Of a stretch of DNA of 64,000 nucleotides, positions 43,941 to 54,781 are shown piece after piece. The notes under the pieces were generated by a model, which made no database searches, had not been told where the DNA came from, and saw only the letters and a list, made by a program, of their open reading frames with translations. A program made the position numbers and the translations under genes. How positions within the stretch are numbered: position 1 is the first letter of the stretch; the number at the start of each line of letters is the position of its first letter. Source of the DNA: Tangfeifania diversioriginum (GTDB lineage: Bacteria; Bacteroidota; Bacteroidia; Bacteroidales; Prolixibacteraceae); the NCBI RefSeq assembly GCF_900141875.1, contig NZ_FQZE01000017.1, forward strand, positions 47,650-111,649, given 5' to 3'.

Positions 43941-46900
43941 ATGCATAAACAAGATACAAAAAGCTGGTACAAAGATGCGGTTATTTACCAGGCCCACGTG
44001 CGTTCGTTTAAAGACAGCAACGGCGATGGGATTGGCGATTTTAAAGGGCTGATTGAAAAACTGGATTACCTAAAATCGCTGGGCGTGACAGCCATCTGGA
44101 TTTTACCGTTTTACAAATCGCCGCTGAAAGACGGCGGCTACGATATTGCCGATTTTACCCATATTCATGAAGATTACGGCACGATGGCCGATTTCAAGCG
44201 GTTTATCCGCGAAGCACACAATCGCGATTTGCGTGTGATTACCGAACTGGTTTTGAATCATACATCGAGCGACCACAAATGGTTTCAGCGGGCACGCAAT
44301 GCAAAACCCGGCAGCGTTTACCGCGATTTTTATGTGTGGAACGAAACCCCCGATAAGTACAACGACGCACGGATTATTTTTCAGGATTTCGAAATTTCAA
44401 ACTGGTCGTGGGACCCGGTGGCCAAAGCCTACTACTGGCACCGGTTTTACTCGCACCAGCCCGATTTGAATTACGATAACCCGAGTGTGCATAAAGCGGT
44501 TTTTAAAGTACTCGATTTCTGGTTTAAAATCGGAATCGACGGGCTCCGGTTGGATGCGGTGCCCTATTTGTACGAACGCGAAGGGACCAACTGCGAAAAC
44601 CTGCCCGAAACACACGCATTTCTGAAAAAACTGCGGAAATATATCGACGAGAATTACGAGGATAAAATGCTGCTGGCCGAAGCTAATCAGTGGCCCGACG
44701 ATGCATCGGAATATTTTGGAAAAGGCGACGAGTGCCACATGTCATTTCACTTTCCGCTGATGCCACGCCTCTACATGTCCATGCGCATGGAAGACCGTTT
44801 CCCGCTCATCGACATTCTGGAACAGACTCCCGACATTCCCGCTAACTGCCAGTGGGCTATTTTTCTGCGAAACCACGACGAGCTGACGCTGGAAATGGTT
44901 TCGGACGAGGAGCGCGACTACATGTATAAGTCGTTTGCACAAAATCCGAAACAGCGAATCAACCTCGGTATCCGCCGGCGGTTGGCACCGCTGCTCGACA
45001 ACGACCGGAAAAACATCGAGCTGATGAACATCCTGCTATTTTCGATGCCTGGGACGCCCATTGTTTATTACGGTGATGAAATTGGAATGGGCGATAATTA
45101 TTACCTTGGCGACCGCGACGGCGTGCGCACACCCATGCAGTGGTCAGCCGACCGCAATGCCGGTTTCTCGTCGGCCGAACCGCAGCGGCTGTTTCTGCCA
45201 ATAATTTTTAACCACGATTACCACTACGAAACCGTGAATGTGGAGAACCACGAAAAGAACCCGACCTCCCTGTTGTGGTGGATGCGGCGCGTGATTGCCA
45301 AACGGAAACAGTACCGGGCATTCAGCCGTGGCGACATTCAGTTTATCGATACCAGCAACAGCAAAATACTGGCATTCACCCGTACTTACAACGACGAAAA
45401 AATACTGGTCATTATTAATCTTTCCCGTTACTCGCAGCAGGCCGAACTCGATTTGTCGGAATACGAAGGCTATGTTCCCACCGAGGTTTTCAGCCAGAAT
45501 AAATTTGCGATTATCGGGGAAGATCCCTACATATTTCCTATGCAGTTTAAAAACTATTTCTGGTTTGAATTGCGCAAACAGGAAGAAGACGAAGTGATTG
45601 AAACCTTGTCGCCCGATCATCAGCTGGTACTTTCTTCCAAAGAATGGAACAAAATGCAGGGAACCACCAGAAATTCGCTCGAAAAGCTGATGCGCAGTTA
45701 CGTGCGTAAAAACCGCTGGTTTCGAGGCAAGGCAAAAAAAATTAAAGCCATCGACATCAAAAATACCATTCCGTTTTCTACCGGAAACCTGAACTCGTAC
45801 ATCGTAATTATTGAAACAAAGTATATTGAAGGCAAACCCGAACAGTACGTCATACCGATTTCAATAAAAACAGGCGAAATTATTGCCGATGTGAAATTCA
45901 AGCACCCCGAGGCGATGATTGCCTATGTGGAAGTGGATGGTCACGAAGGCGTGATGTACGACGGTTCGTATAACCAGGAAGTGCGCGATATTTTCCTGCA
46001 ACTGATTACCCAAAAGGGAATGCTGAAAACCCGGAAGGGTAGTATTGTGGGAGTACCCGGCAAAAAAATGAGATCGAAGGTGAAGAAAAGCGAACTGCCG
46101 CTCAACTCGCGTGTGCTGCTGGCCGAACAGTCGAACACCTCGATTCTTTACGACAACAGGTTCTTTTTCAAGATGTACCGCAGTCCGGAGGAGGGCAACA
46201 ACCCAGAGCTGGAAATCATAAAAACACTGACTGAAAATACCCGTTTCCGCAACTTCCCGACTTTTGCAGGCGCACTGGAATACCGCGAACCCAATGCTGA
46301 AAGTTCGGCACTCGGTATTCTGGTTGATTTTGTTCATAATGAGGGGAATGCCTGGGAATTTATCCAATCGTCCATCGACCGGTATTTCGACCGGATAATC
46401 GAGGACAAGGAATACCTGATGAGCGACAAACCGATTGACTCCACCACCGATTTGGTGGAACATGTGGGCGAAGAAAAGATGCGCGACCTGCTCGGGCCGT
46501 TTTTCATAGAGATGATTGAACTGCTCGGCAAGCGCACTGCAGAAATGCACCTCGCGCTCGCTTCGGTTGAGAGCAAAAAAGAGTTCAAGCCCGAACCGTT
46601 CTCACTGCTTTATCAGAAATCGCTTTACCAGTCGTTCCGCACGCTGATTAAGCGGACGTTAAACGACATGAAATCATCGAAACGGAAACTGAACGAAGAG
46701 CAAATAGCACTGATTGACGACATCATCGACAATGAAAGTCTGCTGCTGTCAACGATTAAGCATACGCTCGAGAAGAAAAAAATTCACACTTCAAAAACGC
46801 GTGTTCATGGAGATTACCACCTCGGGCAGGTGCTGTTTACCGGGAAGGATTTTGTGATTATTGATTTTGAAGGCGAGCCAACCCGCTCGCTCACAGCCCG

Positions 46901-47258
46901 GAAACTGAAACACTGCCCGTTTAAAGATGTGGCCGGAATGCTGCGCTCGTTCCACTACGCCATTTACATGGGGCAGCTCGAGAACCAGTCGAAGATTCCG
47001 GAAAGTGCCGATCTGCTGAATCCCTGGCTTGAAGCGTGGTACGAAATTGTACGTAAAACATTCATCGACAGCTACCTCGAAACAGCCGGCGATGCATCAT
47101 TTATTCCCAAAGAAGAGCGGGAAATAAACGATCTGCTTTCGGTATATACCATCGAAAAAGCCATTTACGAAGCCGATTATGAATTCAATAACCGGCCCGA
47201 CTGGCTGCACATTCCGTTGAATGGACTGAAAAAAATCCTCGATGATTTGGTGGAATAA
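43941..47258 (+). CDS. treS: Trehalose synthase fused to maltokinase (TreS-Pep2)
   Basis: This 1105-residue protein joins two enzymes. Residues 1-550 are TreS (GH13), which interconverts trehalose and maltose: [51 protein letters not shown] (nucleophile Asp), [13 protein letters not shown] (Glu) and [13 protein letters not shown]. Residues of about 560-1105 are maltokinase (Pep2-like), which phosphorylates maltose with ATP. This part shows [13 protein letters not shown] at its start, then the kinase core [13 protein letters not shown] near 955 and [14 protein letters not shown] near 975, with metal and catalytic Asp. The fusion channels trehalose to maltose-1-phosphate for GlgE, the next gene upstream. 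Such fusions are known in several phyla. Confidence 0.95.
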   Translation: MHKQDTKSWYKDAVIYQAHVRSFKDSNGDGIGDFKGLIEKLDYLKSLGVTAIWILPFYKSPLKDGGYDIADFTHIHEDYGTMADFKRFIREAHNRDLRVITELVLNHTSSDHKWFQRARNAKPGSVYRDFYVWNETPDKYNDARIIFQDFEISNWSWDPVAKAYYWHRFYSHQPDLNYDNPSVHKAVFKVLDFWFKIGIDGLRLDAVPYLYEREGTNCENLPETHAFLKKLRKYIDENYEDKMLLAEANQWPDDASEYFGKGDECHMSFHFPLMPRLYMSMRMEDRFPLIDILEQTPDIPANCQWAIFLRNHDELTLEMVSDEERDYMYKSFAQNPKQRINLGIRRRLAPLLDNDRKNIELMNILLFSMPGTPIVYYGDEIGMGDNYYLGDRDGVRTPMQWSADRNAGFSSAEPQRLFLPIIFNHDYHYETVNVENHEKNPTSLLWWMRRVIAKRKQYRAFSRGDIQFIDTSNSKILAFTRTYNDEKILVIINLSRYSQQAELDLSEYEGYVPTEVFSQNKFAIIGEDPYIFPMQFKNYFWFELRKQEEDEVIETLSPDHQLVLSSKEWNKMQGTTRNSLEKLMRSYVRKNRWFRGKAKKIKAIDIKNTIPFSTGNLNSYIVIIETKYIEGKPEQYVIPISIKTGEIIADVKFKHPEAMIAYVEVDGHEGVMYDGSYNQEVRDIFLQLITQKGMLKTRKGSIVGVPGKKMRSKVKKSELPLNSRVLLAEQSNTSILYDNRFFFKMYRSPEEGNNPELEIIKTLTENTRFRNFPTFAGALEYREPNAESSALGILVDFVHNEGNAWEFIQSSIDRYFDRIIEDKEYLMSDKPIDSTTDLVEHVGEEKMRDLLGPFFIEMIELLGKRTAEMHLALASVESKKEFKPEPFSLLYQKSLYQSFRTLIKRTLNDMKSSKRKLNEEQIALIDDIIDNESLLLSTIKHTLEKKKIHTSKTRVHGDYHLGQVLFTGKDFVIIDFEGEPTRSLTARKLKHCPFKDVAGMLRSFHYAIYMGQLENQSKIPESADLLNPWLEAWYEIVRKTFIDSYLETAGDASFIPKEEREINDLLSVYTIEKAIYEADYEFNNRPDWLHIPLNGLKKILDDLVE

Positions 47259-47281
47259 TTATTCTGAAACCGATTAAAAAT

Positions 47282-49273
47282 ATGAATATGAGTAAAAAAG
47301 AAAATAAATCAGGTTTAAATAAAGAAGTTCAAAAAGAGGAAGCCCAAATTCCTGAAACCGGCAATGCGGTGCAGGATGTGGTGGAATTTATAACTGAATA
47401 CGACATTTACCTTTTCAGAGAAGGAAAGCATTTTTCGCTGCAGGAAAAACTGGGGGCTCACGTGATGGAATTGAAAGGCGTGAAAGGCACCTTTTTTGCC
47501 GTGTGGGCACCAAATGCCGATTCGGTTTCAGTTATCGGCAATTTTAACGGATGGGTGAAAGGTGCCCACCATTTGAAGCGCCGCAAAGATGAATCCGGCA
47601 TCTGGCAGGGATTTATTCCCGCTGTGGGGAAAGGGGAAGCTTACAAGTATTTTATCCGGTCGCAGCACAATAATTACGCCGTTGAAAAGGCCGACCCCGT
47701 GGCGTTTTACAGCGAGCAGCCGCCCAAAACAGCCTCGGTGGTGTGGGATTACAATTACAACTGGAACGATAAAAAGTGGATGAAAAAGCGGAAAAAGACC
47801 AATGCCCTCGACAGTCCGTTTTCCGTTTATGAAGTCCACCTGGAATCGTGGCGACGGAAGCCCGAAGAAGGCAACCGTCCGTTGAGTTATCCCGAACTTG
47901 CCGAAGAACTGACTGCCTATGTCAGGGAAATGGGGTACACTCATGTGGAACTGATGCCGGTTACAGAATATCCGTTTTCGGGTTCGTGGGGGTATCAGGT
48001 CACCGGCTTTTTCGGGCCTACCAGCCGGTTCGGAACGCCGGATGATTTTATGTATTTTGTTGACTACATGCATCAAAACGATATTGGCGTGATTATGGAC
48101 TGGGTGCCTTCCCATTTCCCGGGCGACCAGCACGGGCTGCACTTTTTTGACGGCACCTACCTGTACGAACACCAGGATCCGCGTAAAGGTTACCACCCCG
48201 ACTGGAGCAGCTACATTTTTAATTACGGACGCAACGAAATTCGGAATTTTCTGATTAGCAGTGCCCACAGCTGGATGGAGCGTTTTCATATCGACGGAAT
48301 CAGGGTGGATGCCGTAGCGTCGATGCTTTACCTCGATTATTCGCGGGAAGACGGCGAATGGATTCCCAACGAACACGGCGGGCGCGAAAACCTGGAAGCC
48401 ATTCAGTTTCTGCGCGATTTGAATGAATCGTTGTACACCCGATTCCCCGACATTCAAACCATTGCCGAGGAGTCAACCGCCTGGCCAATGGTGACCCGAC
48501 CGGTTTATACCGGCGGACTGGGGTTTGGCATGAAATGGAACATGGGTTGGATGCATGATTCACTGAGTTATTTTGCACATGAGCCGGTTCACCGGAGTTA
48601 TCATCACAACCAGATGACATTCAGTATTATGTATGCCTTTAACGAGAATTTTATGTTGTCGCTTTCGCACGATGAGGTGGTACACGGAAAAGGCAGTCTC
48701 ATCAACAAAATGCCCGGCGACGACTGGCAGAAGTTTGCCAACCTGCGTGCGTTGTTTGGCTACATGTTTGCGCATCCCGGCAAAAAGCTGCATTTCATGG
48801 GAATGGAGCTCGGCCAGTGGAACGAGTGGAACCACGAACGCAGCCTCGACTGGCACCTGCTCGATTTCGACAATCACAAAGGATTGCAGTTTTTCATGAA
48901 AGACCTGAACAGCGTTTACCGGCGGTTTCCGGCATTATATGAAAATGATTTTTCAGGAGAAGGATTCAAATGGATCGATGCCAACGATTCGAAAAATTCC
49001 ATTTTGAGCTTTGTGCGTTACGACAAGAAAAAAGAGCATCCGGTAATTGTGGTGGTGAACCTGACTCCGGTTCCGCGGCACAACTACCGGATTGGTGTGC
49101 CGGAAGATACCAAGTGGCTGGAAATTCTGAACAGCGATGCCACACAGTATGGCGGAAGCGGCCAGGGAAATTTTGGCGGCGTGGCAGCCAACCCGGTTCC
49201 TTTCCACGGTGAGGAGCAGTCGATTAATGTATTGCTGCCACCACTGGGAGTGGTAATGTTTGCGGCCCCCTAA
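47282..49273 (+). CDS. glgB: 1,4-alpha-glucan branching enzyme
   Basis: This 663-residue GH13 enzyme introduces alpha-1,6 branches. After a charged N-terminal tail of about 40 residues comes a CBM48 domain ([23 protein letters not shown]). The barrel follows: [37 protein letters not shown] (nucleophile Asp), [13 protein letters not shown] (Glu), [15 protein letters not shown] (Asp), [17 protein letters not shown]. Two in-frame Met codons open the gene. In the GlgE pathway GlgB branches the linear glucan made by GlgE. Its stop codon (TAA at 49271) lies inside the left end of the MITE-like repeat, so the exact C-terminus (FAAP) was set by that insertion. Confidence 0.95.
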   Translation: MNMSKKENKSGLNKEVQKEEAQIPETGNAVQDVVEFITEYDIYLFREGKHFSLQEKLGAHVMELKGVKGTFFAVWAPNADSVSVIGNFNGWVKGAHHLKRRKDESGIWQGFIPAVGKGEAYKYFIRSQHNNYAVEKADPVAFYSEQPPKTASVVWDYNYNWNDKKWMKKRKKTNALDSPFSVYEVHLESWRRKPEEGNRPLSYPELAEELTAYVREMGYTHVELMPVTEYPFSGSWGYQVTGFFGPTSRFGTPDDFMYFVDYMHQNDIGVIMDWVPSHFPGDQHGLHFFDGTYLYEHQDPRKGYHPDWSSYIFNYGRNEIRNFLISSAHSWMERFHIDGIRVDAVASMLYLDYSREDGEWIPNEHGGRENLEAIQFLRDLNESLYTRFPDIQTIAEESTAWPMVTRPVYTGGLGFGMKWNMGWMHDSLSYFAHEPVHRSYHHNQMTFSIMYAFNENFMLSLSHDEVVHGKGSLINKMPGDDWQKFANLRALFGYMFAHPGKKLHFMGMELGQWNEWNHERSLDWHLLDFDNHKGLQFFMKDLNSVYRRFPALYENDFSGEGFKWIDANDSKNSILSFVRYDKKKEHPVIVVVNLTPVPRHNYRIGVPEDTKWLEILNSDATQYGGSGQGNFGGVAANPVPFHGEEQSINVLLPPLGVVMFAAP

Positions 49274-49400
49274 ATCCCCCAATTGGGGGACCTTATCCCG
49301 CTTCGCGGGATTATAATGACAGAAAAATGACTTGATTGCATGTTTCACAATTTTTAAAATCCAATTCTTATTTTTCCCCTATGGGGGAACAAAAGGGGGC
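49265..49400. repeat. MITE-like element, about 136 bp, between glgB and treY
   Basis: The left end reads GCCCCCTAAATCCCCC, then AATTGGGGGA. The right end reads TTTCCCCTATGGGGGAA, then AAAAGGGGGC. The ends are imperfect reverse complements and each contains its own palindrome. An internal hairpin (TCCCGCTTCGCGGGA) lies near 49306. The layout matches the element at 5745-5867. It supplies the glgB stop codon and ends 5 bp before the treY start. Confidence 0.6.
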
Positions 49401-49405
49401 TTCTT

Positions 49406-52090
49406 ATGTATAATCCAATATCAACTTACCGTTTTCAGTTTAATAAAGAATTTACACTGAAGGATGCCGAACAATTGATTCCGTACCTGCAGAAATCGGG
49501 CGTAAAAACCATTTATGCTTCGCCGGTTTTTGAGGCGGTGAAAGGCAGTACGCACGGTTACGATGTAACCAACCCGTTGCGAATTAATCCTGAAATTGGA
49601 ACGGAACAGGATTTTGAAAACCTGGTTGGAAAGTTACATGAAAACGGAATTGGCTGGGTGCAGGACATCGTGCCAAACCACATGGCCTTTTCGCCCGAAA
49701 ATCCGTGGATTTACGATGTGTTGGAAAAAGGCCGCGATTCTGCTTTTTACAATTTTTTCGACATTCAGGAAACCCACCCGGACGAAAACCTGAACGGGAA
49801 ACTGATGCTGCCATTTTTCGGAAAACCGCTCGAGCAGTTGATTGAAGACGGAGAACTGTCAATCGGTTTGGATGAAAACGGGTTCAGGCTGAATTATTTT
49901 GATAACTGTTATCCGCTGTCGGTTCCGGCGTATCCAAAATTACTGGATGCCGAAAACCGGGTACACATTCCGTTAACAGTGGCTGCATTTCTGAATGCGG
50001 AACGGAATATTCGCAATTTTGATGAGTTGCGGCAAAAACTGGTGGCGGATTATTCGGAATCAATTAAAACAAAAGAATATGTTGATGATTGCCTGCACAC
50101 CGCAAACAGTGATTCGGAAAGGCTGAAAACAATTATCGATGCATTATATTATTATCCGTCGTATTGGAAAGACACCGAAACCAAAATTAATTTCCGCCGG
50201 TTTTTCACCATCAACGGGCTCATTTGTGTAAACATTCAGCATGAACACGTTTTTGAAGCCACCCATAAACTGATTGCCAACTGGGTGAAAAATGGGTTGG
50301 TTGACGGCGTGCGCATCGATCACATCGATGGCTTGTACAATCCGGGCGAATACCTCGAACGTTTGCGAAAACTGCTGGGTGACAAAACCTACATTGTAGT
50401 GGAGAAAATTCTGGAGAAAGATGAGGAGATTCCTGCCGACTGGCCGGTGGAGGGAACCACAGGCTACGATTTTCTGGGGATGGTAAATAACTTGCTGACC
50501 AATCCCGAAAAAGGCCCGTTTTTCTATGAATATTACAACGAGTGGATCGATAAAACCGACGATTTTGAGGATGTGTTTTACAAGAAAAACAGCTTCATTT
50601 TATACCACCGGCTGAAGGGGGAACTGGACAACCTCACCCGCGAATGCATATCACTCAGTGCTGTTATGAAAACAGAAACTGATGAAAAAATACTTAAAAA
50701 AGCCATCGGTGAATTCCTCGTTTTTTGCCCGATTTACAAGATTTACCGTTCGCCTTCAAAATTTATGGATCACGAAAAATCGATGGTGCGCGAAATTATT
50801 GGGCAGGCAGCTGAAAAAAATCCGGCGCTTGAAAAACCCCTCCTGCTGCTGGAAGATTTGTTTCTGTTGAAGCTGCCCGGCATGGAAAATGAAGTGCCGC
50901 AAACCGATCGTCTTTTCAGGCACTGCATGCAGTTTACCGGTCCGCTGATGGCCAAGGGAATTGAGGACACGGCGTTTTATTCGTACAACCCGTTTATTTG
51001 TCACAACGAAGTGGGCGACTCGCCGTCGTATTTTGGTATTCGCACGGAAACGTTTCACAACTATATGAAAGAGCGGTTCGAGAAAATGCCGCTGACCATG
51101 AATGTCATTTCAAGCCACGACACCAAACGCGGCGAAGATGCGCGGGCGCGGCTGAATGTGCTCAGCGATGTGCCGGAAGCATGGGTGGCCGCCACCAAAG
51201 AATGGCACAAACTGAACCGTGACTTCAAACAATTTGACGGCAACAAAGAGATCCCGACTCCCAACGACGAATATCTGATTTACCAGGTGTTGTGTGCCCA
51301 TTTTCCGATGGATGCAAAAATCGATGAATCATTTAAAAAGCGACTGGAGGAATACCTGGTGAAGGCGATGCGCGAAGCAAAGGTCAACTCATCGTGGAGC
51401 GACCCGGATGAGTTTTATGAAAATGAAACCATTGCATTTGTACGAAAAATCCTTTCACCCGATGCAAAATTTCCCGCGAGTTTGAAACGGTTCATGGAAG
51501 AAATCATTCCGCACGGAATTACCAATTCCATTACGCAACTTATTCTAAAAAATACCCTCCCCGGAGTTCCTGATACTTTTCAGGGGACAGAAAAGTGGAA
51601 CTTAAGTTTTGTGGATCCTGATAACCGTCGGGAAGTTGATTTTGAACAGTTATCGGCTGACCTGGATTGGATCATCAAAAATTACCAAACCGATGCCGCC
51701 AATCTGGCTGAAAGTTTGTGGCATCAACCGTTGGATGGCCAACTGAAACAGTGGATGAACTGGCTGACGCTGAATGAACGCAATCAATATCCGGATCTTT
51801 TTCAGCAAGGAAGCTACACTCCGTTTAAAGTTTCAGGGAAATACAAAAAGCACATCATTGCTTTTTCCCGGAAGTTTGGCCATCAGCATTTAATAGTCAT
51901 ATTGCCACTGAATACGGCAAGCATGCCAGCCAATCCTGACTGGGAGGATACACTGGTTGAACTTCCGGGAACGAACGTTCTCGCGCTGGAAAACCGGTTA
52001 ACAAAACAAACACTTGAAGCTGAAAAAGCTTTGAATGTGGAAGATTTGTTTGATGTTGTTCCGTTCGGGTTTTTGAGGAATCCAAAATGA
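49406..52090 (+). CDS. treY: Malto-oligosyltrehalose synthase
   Basis: This 894-residue GH13 enzyme converts the reducing end of maltodextrins to a trehalosyl end, the substrate of TreZ. Markers are STYRFQFNKEFTLKDA at the N-terminus, TIYASPVFEAVKGSTHGYDV, VQDIVPNHMAF, DGVRIDHIDGLYNP (nucleophile Asp), YIVVEKILEKDEEIPADW (Glu) and MNVISSHDTKRGEDARAR. The TreY-specific helical insertions account for the length, which is typical or slightly above it. It is the last gene of the cluster. The repeat between it and glgB may weaken or modulate its expression. Confidence 0.93.
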   Translation: MYNPISTYRFQFNKEFTLKDAEQLIPYLQKSGVKTIYASPVFEAVKGSTHGYDVTNPLRINPEIGTEQDFENLVGKLHENGIGWVQDIVPNHMAFSPENPWIYDVLEKGRDSAFYNFFDIQETHPDENLNGKLMLPFFGKPLEQLIEDGELSIGLDENGFRLNYFDNCYPLSVPAYPKLLDAENRVHIPLTVAAFLNAERNIRNFDELRQKLVADYSESIKTKEYVDDCLHTANSDSERLKTIIDALYYYPSYWKDTETKINFRRFFTINGLICVNIQHEHVFEATHKLIANWVKNGLVDGVRIDHIDGLYNPGEYLERLRKLLGDKTYIVVEKILEKDEEIPADWPVEGTTGYDFLGMVNNLLTNPEKGPFFYEYYNEWIDKTDDFEDVFYKKNSFILYHRLKGELDNLTRECISLSAVMKTETDEKILKKAIGEFLVFCPIYKIYRSPSKFMDHEKSMVREIIGQAAEKNPALEKPLLLLEDLFLLKLPGMENEVPQTDRLFRHCMQFTGPLMAKGIEDTAFYSYNPFICHNEVGDSPSYFGIRTETFHNYMKERFEKMPLTMNVISSHDTKRGEDARARLNVLSDVPEAWVAATKEWHKLNRDFKQFDGNKEIPTPNDEYLIYQVLCAHFPMDAKIDESFKKRLEEYLVKAMREAKVNSSWSDPDEFYENETIAFVRKILSPDAKFPASLKRFMEEIIPHGITNSITQLILKNTLPGVPDTFQGTEKWNLSFVDPDNRREVDFEQLSADLDWIIKNYQTDAANLAESLWHQPLDGQLKQWMNWLTLNERNQYPDLFQQGSYTPFKVSGKYKKHIIAFSRKFGHQHLIVILPLNTASMPANPDWEDTLVELPGTNVLALENRLTKQTLEAEKALNVEDLFDVVPFGFLRNPK

Positions 52091-52299
52091 ATTTTAAAGC
52101 AAGATAAATCTGAGAATCCTGGAATTTAGAGTATTTCCAAATTGCTTTTTTTTGCGATTTGCATATTGGAATTTCATTGTCATCACCTCATTGTGCCCAA
52201 CAAAATTGGGTGGATAACCGAAATGACAAAACATGATTAACACGACACTCGATTAATTCTGATGGATGCCCTTTTGAAAATTTCAGTTTCTGAATATTT

Positions 52300-54570
52300 T
52301 CAATCCCGCTCTTTCATGGTAACCGTAATAAAATCGCGGTGCGATTTGAGCAGGTTAATGGCGTGCAGCAACATATTTTTAGTTTCTGTTATGGTGTTGA
52401 AATAGAGCATCGAGTTGCGGGTATTCACCTCTTTGGCTTTAATTCGCTTGATTTGGGCAATTTCCATTTTTTCCAGATCCTGTAATATTTTGTCGCGCAG
52501 CTCAATGAGTTTTTCAATTTCGTTAAACTCGTTCTCTTTTATAATATTCAGTGCAAAGTTGAAGAAATGATCCACTTTTTCTTTCAGTGCCTGCATCTCT
52601 TCGGTTTGGGCTTTTATGAATGGTTTATGCTGATTGTCGAGATGCTCAAAAAGTGGTTCGGTAAGGAAATTGAGCGAGTGGGCCAGTTCGCGCTGGTAGT
52701 CAACCACCTGAACGTAAAAGTGCCCTGAATCTACGTTTTCCTCAATTTTTGAAAGGGTGTTCAACACCTTGTTTTTCTTTTTCTTTGCTTTTTTATTCAG
52801 GCTATCTTTAACTTCCAGGGCATCCTTTAGTTTCGATCGGTTTTCTTTCAGGAAATGTTTAATACTGTCGTCGTAAACTGTACTCGCCTGCACAATTGAC
52901 TTGCTCACCTGTTTGATGCATTTTTCCATTACTTTGTCGGTGGCATCTTTTTCGGTAATTGCCTCTTCTTCATCTTCCAGGCTTTCCTGGCTTCTTTTCT
53001 TAAATAGCAAATGCGTGCGGATAACCATAAAAATGGCAATAGCAACGAATACGAAAATCATAAATTTTCCGCCAACGGAGATTAAGGAAGCAATTACAGC
53101 TGAAACAGTAAAAGCAAGTATAGCTGTTAAAAACCAGCCACCAATTACTGAAAATACGCCCGATACACGATACACTGCACTTTCGCGGTCCCATGCACGG
53201 TCGGAAAGGGATGTTCCCATTGCCACCATGAAAGTTACATAAGTGGTTGAAAGCGGGAGTTTTAAAGAAGTTCCAATTGCAATTAAAACACTAGCAACTA
53301 CCAGGTTAACTGCCGCCCTAATTTTATCGAAAGCGGGTGCGTCAGGATTAGTGGCATCGCCGGCAGGGGGCGGAGTAAAACGGGCCTGAATTGAATCAAT
53401 CATCGAGGAAGGCATAATGCTTCTTATGCCCCGGTTAAATTTGGTGGTTCCACGTACAATTACCCTGGCTGCAAGCGAAGAGTTAAACCGCTCGGTACCT
53501 TCGCTTTGACGCGATAAATCAACCGAAGTAGTGACAACCGATTGTGCTTTTTTCGATAAAATTAATGTGACAATCATGATTAAGCCGGCTATTCCCAGCA
53601 TGAAAGTGGGGGTATCTACTTTTCCTGCAAGCATTTCCATGGTGAATTCATCAGGTGAACCTGCGCCTCCGGCTACCCAGGCTTTAAACGAGTTAAACCC
53701 AGCCAGCGGCACACCTATGAAATTTACCAAATCGTTACCTGCAAAAGCCATTGCAAGTGCAAAAGTTCCTACCAAAACAATTAGTCTTAGTATTTTAATT
53801 TTGAATAACCAACTCAGTATTTGTAAAATTATAACCCAAAAGATAAAATTATAAAGAAGTATCAGTCCGGTGTGGGTGGCAACCCAGTCACCAAATCGTT
53901 CGCCGCTTGGCACTGTCATTTCGGCAAATGCAGAACCGTTAATTCCTTTGATGAGAATGAAATAAACAATGGCCGAAATGGCCAAACCCCCGAAAATTGA
54001 ACCGAAATATTTCATTCTTTTCCGGTAATTGAAAGTGAAAATAAACCGCGTAATATACTGTATTATAGCGCCTACGGTGAAGGCAATAAAAACCGAAAGT
54101 AGAATTCCGGTAATAATGGCAAGTGCTTTTTCGGAGTTGATATATTCTGAAAGCTCGAGAATGGTACCGCCCATCATTTTAATTTTAACGATAGAAACAG
54201 CCACAGCCGAACCCAGTAATTCAAAAACAATGGAAACCGTGGTGGAGGTGGGCAACCCAAATGTGTTAAACAAATCGAGCAGGATAACATCCGTAATCAT
54301 TACCGCAAGGAAAATGACCATGATCTCGGAAAAAACAAACATGTCGGGGTGAAAAATTCCTTTCCGGGCAACTTCCATCATGCCGCTGGAAAAGGTTGAC
54401 CCAATAAGTACCCCAATGCCAGCCATTAAAAAAATGAGCCATTTGGGGGCTGCTTTCGAACCAAATGCCGAATTCAGAAAATTGACGGCATCGTTACTTA
54501 CTCCAACAACTAAATCAGAAATTGCAAGTGCGAAGAGGATTACTACAATGATAAGGTAAAAATTTTCCAT
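52300..54570 (-). CDS. PiT-family inorganic phosphate transporter with PhoU-like C-terminal domain
   Basis: This 756-residue inner-membrane protein has about 10-12 helices in residues 1-545, with the PiT signature in both halves. These are GVSNDAVNFLNSAFGSKAA near residue 23 and LKLPLSTTYVTFMVAMGTSL near residue 440. From about 560 to 756 it is soluble and helical, rich in Lys/Glu/Leu (SKIEENVDSGHFYVQVVDYQRELAHSL). This resembles the PhoU-like domains that usually form a separate protein beside Pit. The fusion would put a regulatory domain directly on a low-affinity phosphate permease. The gene is divergent from a PhoR-like kinase, with a Pho-box-like pair in between. Confidence 0.88.
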   Translation of the reverse strand: MENFYLIIVVILFALAISDLVVGVSNDAVNFLNSAFGSKAAPKWLIFLMAGIGVLIGSTFSSGMMEVARKGIFHPDMFVFSEIMVIFLAVMITDVILLDLFNTFGLPTSTTVSIVFELLGSAVAVSIVKIKMMGGTILELSEYINSEKALAIITGILLSVFIAFTVGAIIQYITRFIFTFNYRKRMKYFGSIFGGLAISAIVYFILIKGINGSAFAEMTVPSGERFGDWVATHTGLILLYNFIFWVIILQILSWLFKIKILRLIVLVGTFALAMAFAGNDLVNFIGVPLAGFNSFKAWVAGGAGSPDEFTMEMLAGKVDTPTFMLGIAGLIMIVTLILSKKAQSVVTTSVDLSRQSEGTERFNSSLAARVIVRGTTKFNRGIRSIMPSSMIDSIQARFTPPPAGDATNPDAPAFDKIRAAVNLVVASVLIAIGTSLKLPLSTTYVTFMVAMGTSLSDRAWDRESAVYRVSGVFSVIGGWFLTAILAFTVSAVIASLISVGGKFMIFVFVAIAIFMVIRTHLLFKKRSQESLEDEEEAITEKDATDKVMEKCIKQVSKSIVQASTVYDDSIKHFLKENRSKLKDALEVKDSLNKKAKKKKNKVLNTLSKIEENVDSGHFYVQVVDYQRELAHSLNFLTEPLFEHLDNQHKPFIKAQTEEMQALKEKVDHFFNFALNIIKENEFNEIEKLIELRDKILQDLEKMEIAQIKRIKAKEVNTRNSMLYFNTITETKNMLLHAINLLKSHRDFITVTMKERD

Positions 54571-54648
54571 TATCTAAGTTTTACGGGCAATAATTTTTGG
54601 TGCGAATTAAACCTTTAAACTCCACTAAAATATTAAAAAATCATTAAG

Positions 54649-54670
54649 TTACAATGAATTTACTGTTAAA
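54649..54670 (-). promoter_or_regulatory. Pho-box-like operator between the PiT gene and the second kinase
   Basis: Half-sites start at 54649 (TTACA) and 54660 (TTACT), 11 bp apart. On the minus strand the pair reads CAGTAAATTCATTGTAAC, two 7-bp half-sites with a 4-bp spacer. It has only two clear units, fewer than the other three sites. It lies 79 bp upstream of the PiT gene and ends 21 bp before a plus-strand -7 box for the kinase gene. Confidence 0.45.
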
Positions 54671-54691
54671 CGATATGAGCCTAATTTTTTA

Positions 54692-54699
54692 TATTTTTG
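54692..54699 (+). promoter_or_regulatory. Candidate -7 box of the second kinase/regulator operon
   Basis: TATTTTTG fits TAnnTTTG. It lies 82 bp upstream of the kinase start codon at 54782. Confidence 0.35.
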
Positions 54700-54781
54700 A
54701 AGCCGCAAACAAGTTGGAAATCAATCTGATTATTAAAACTGTTTTTGCAATAAACAGTATCATCTTATAAAAAGGGGATTT

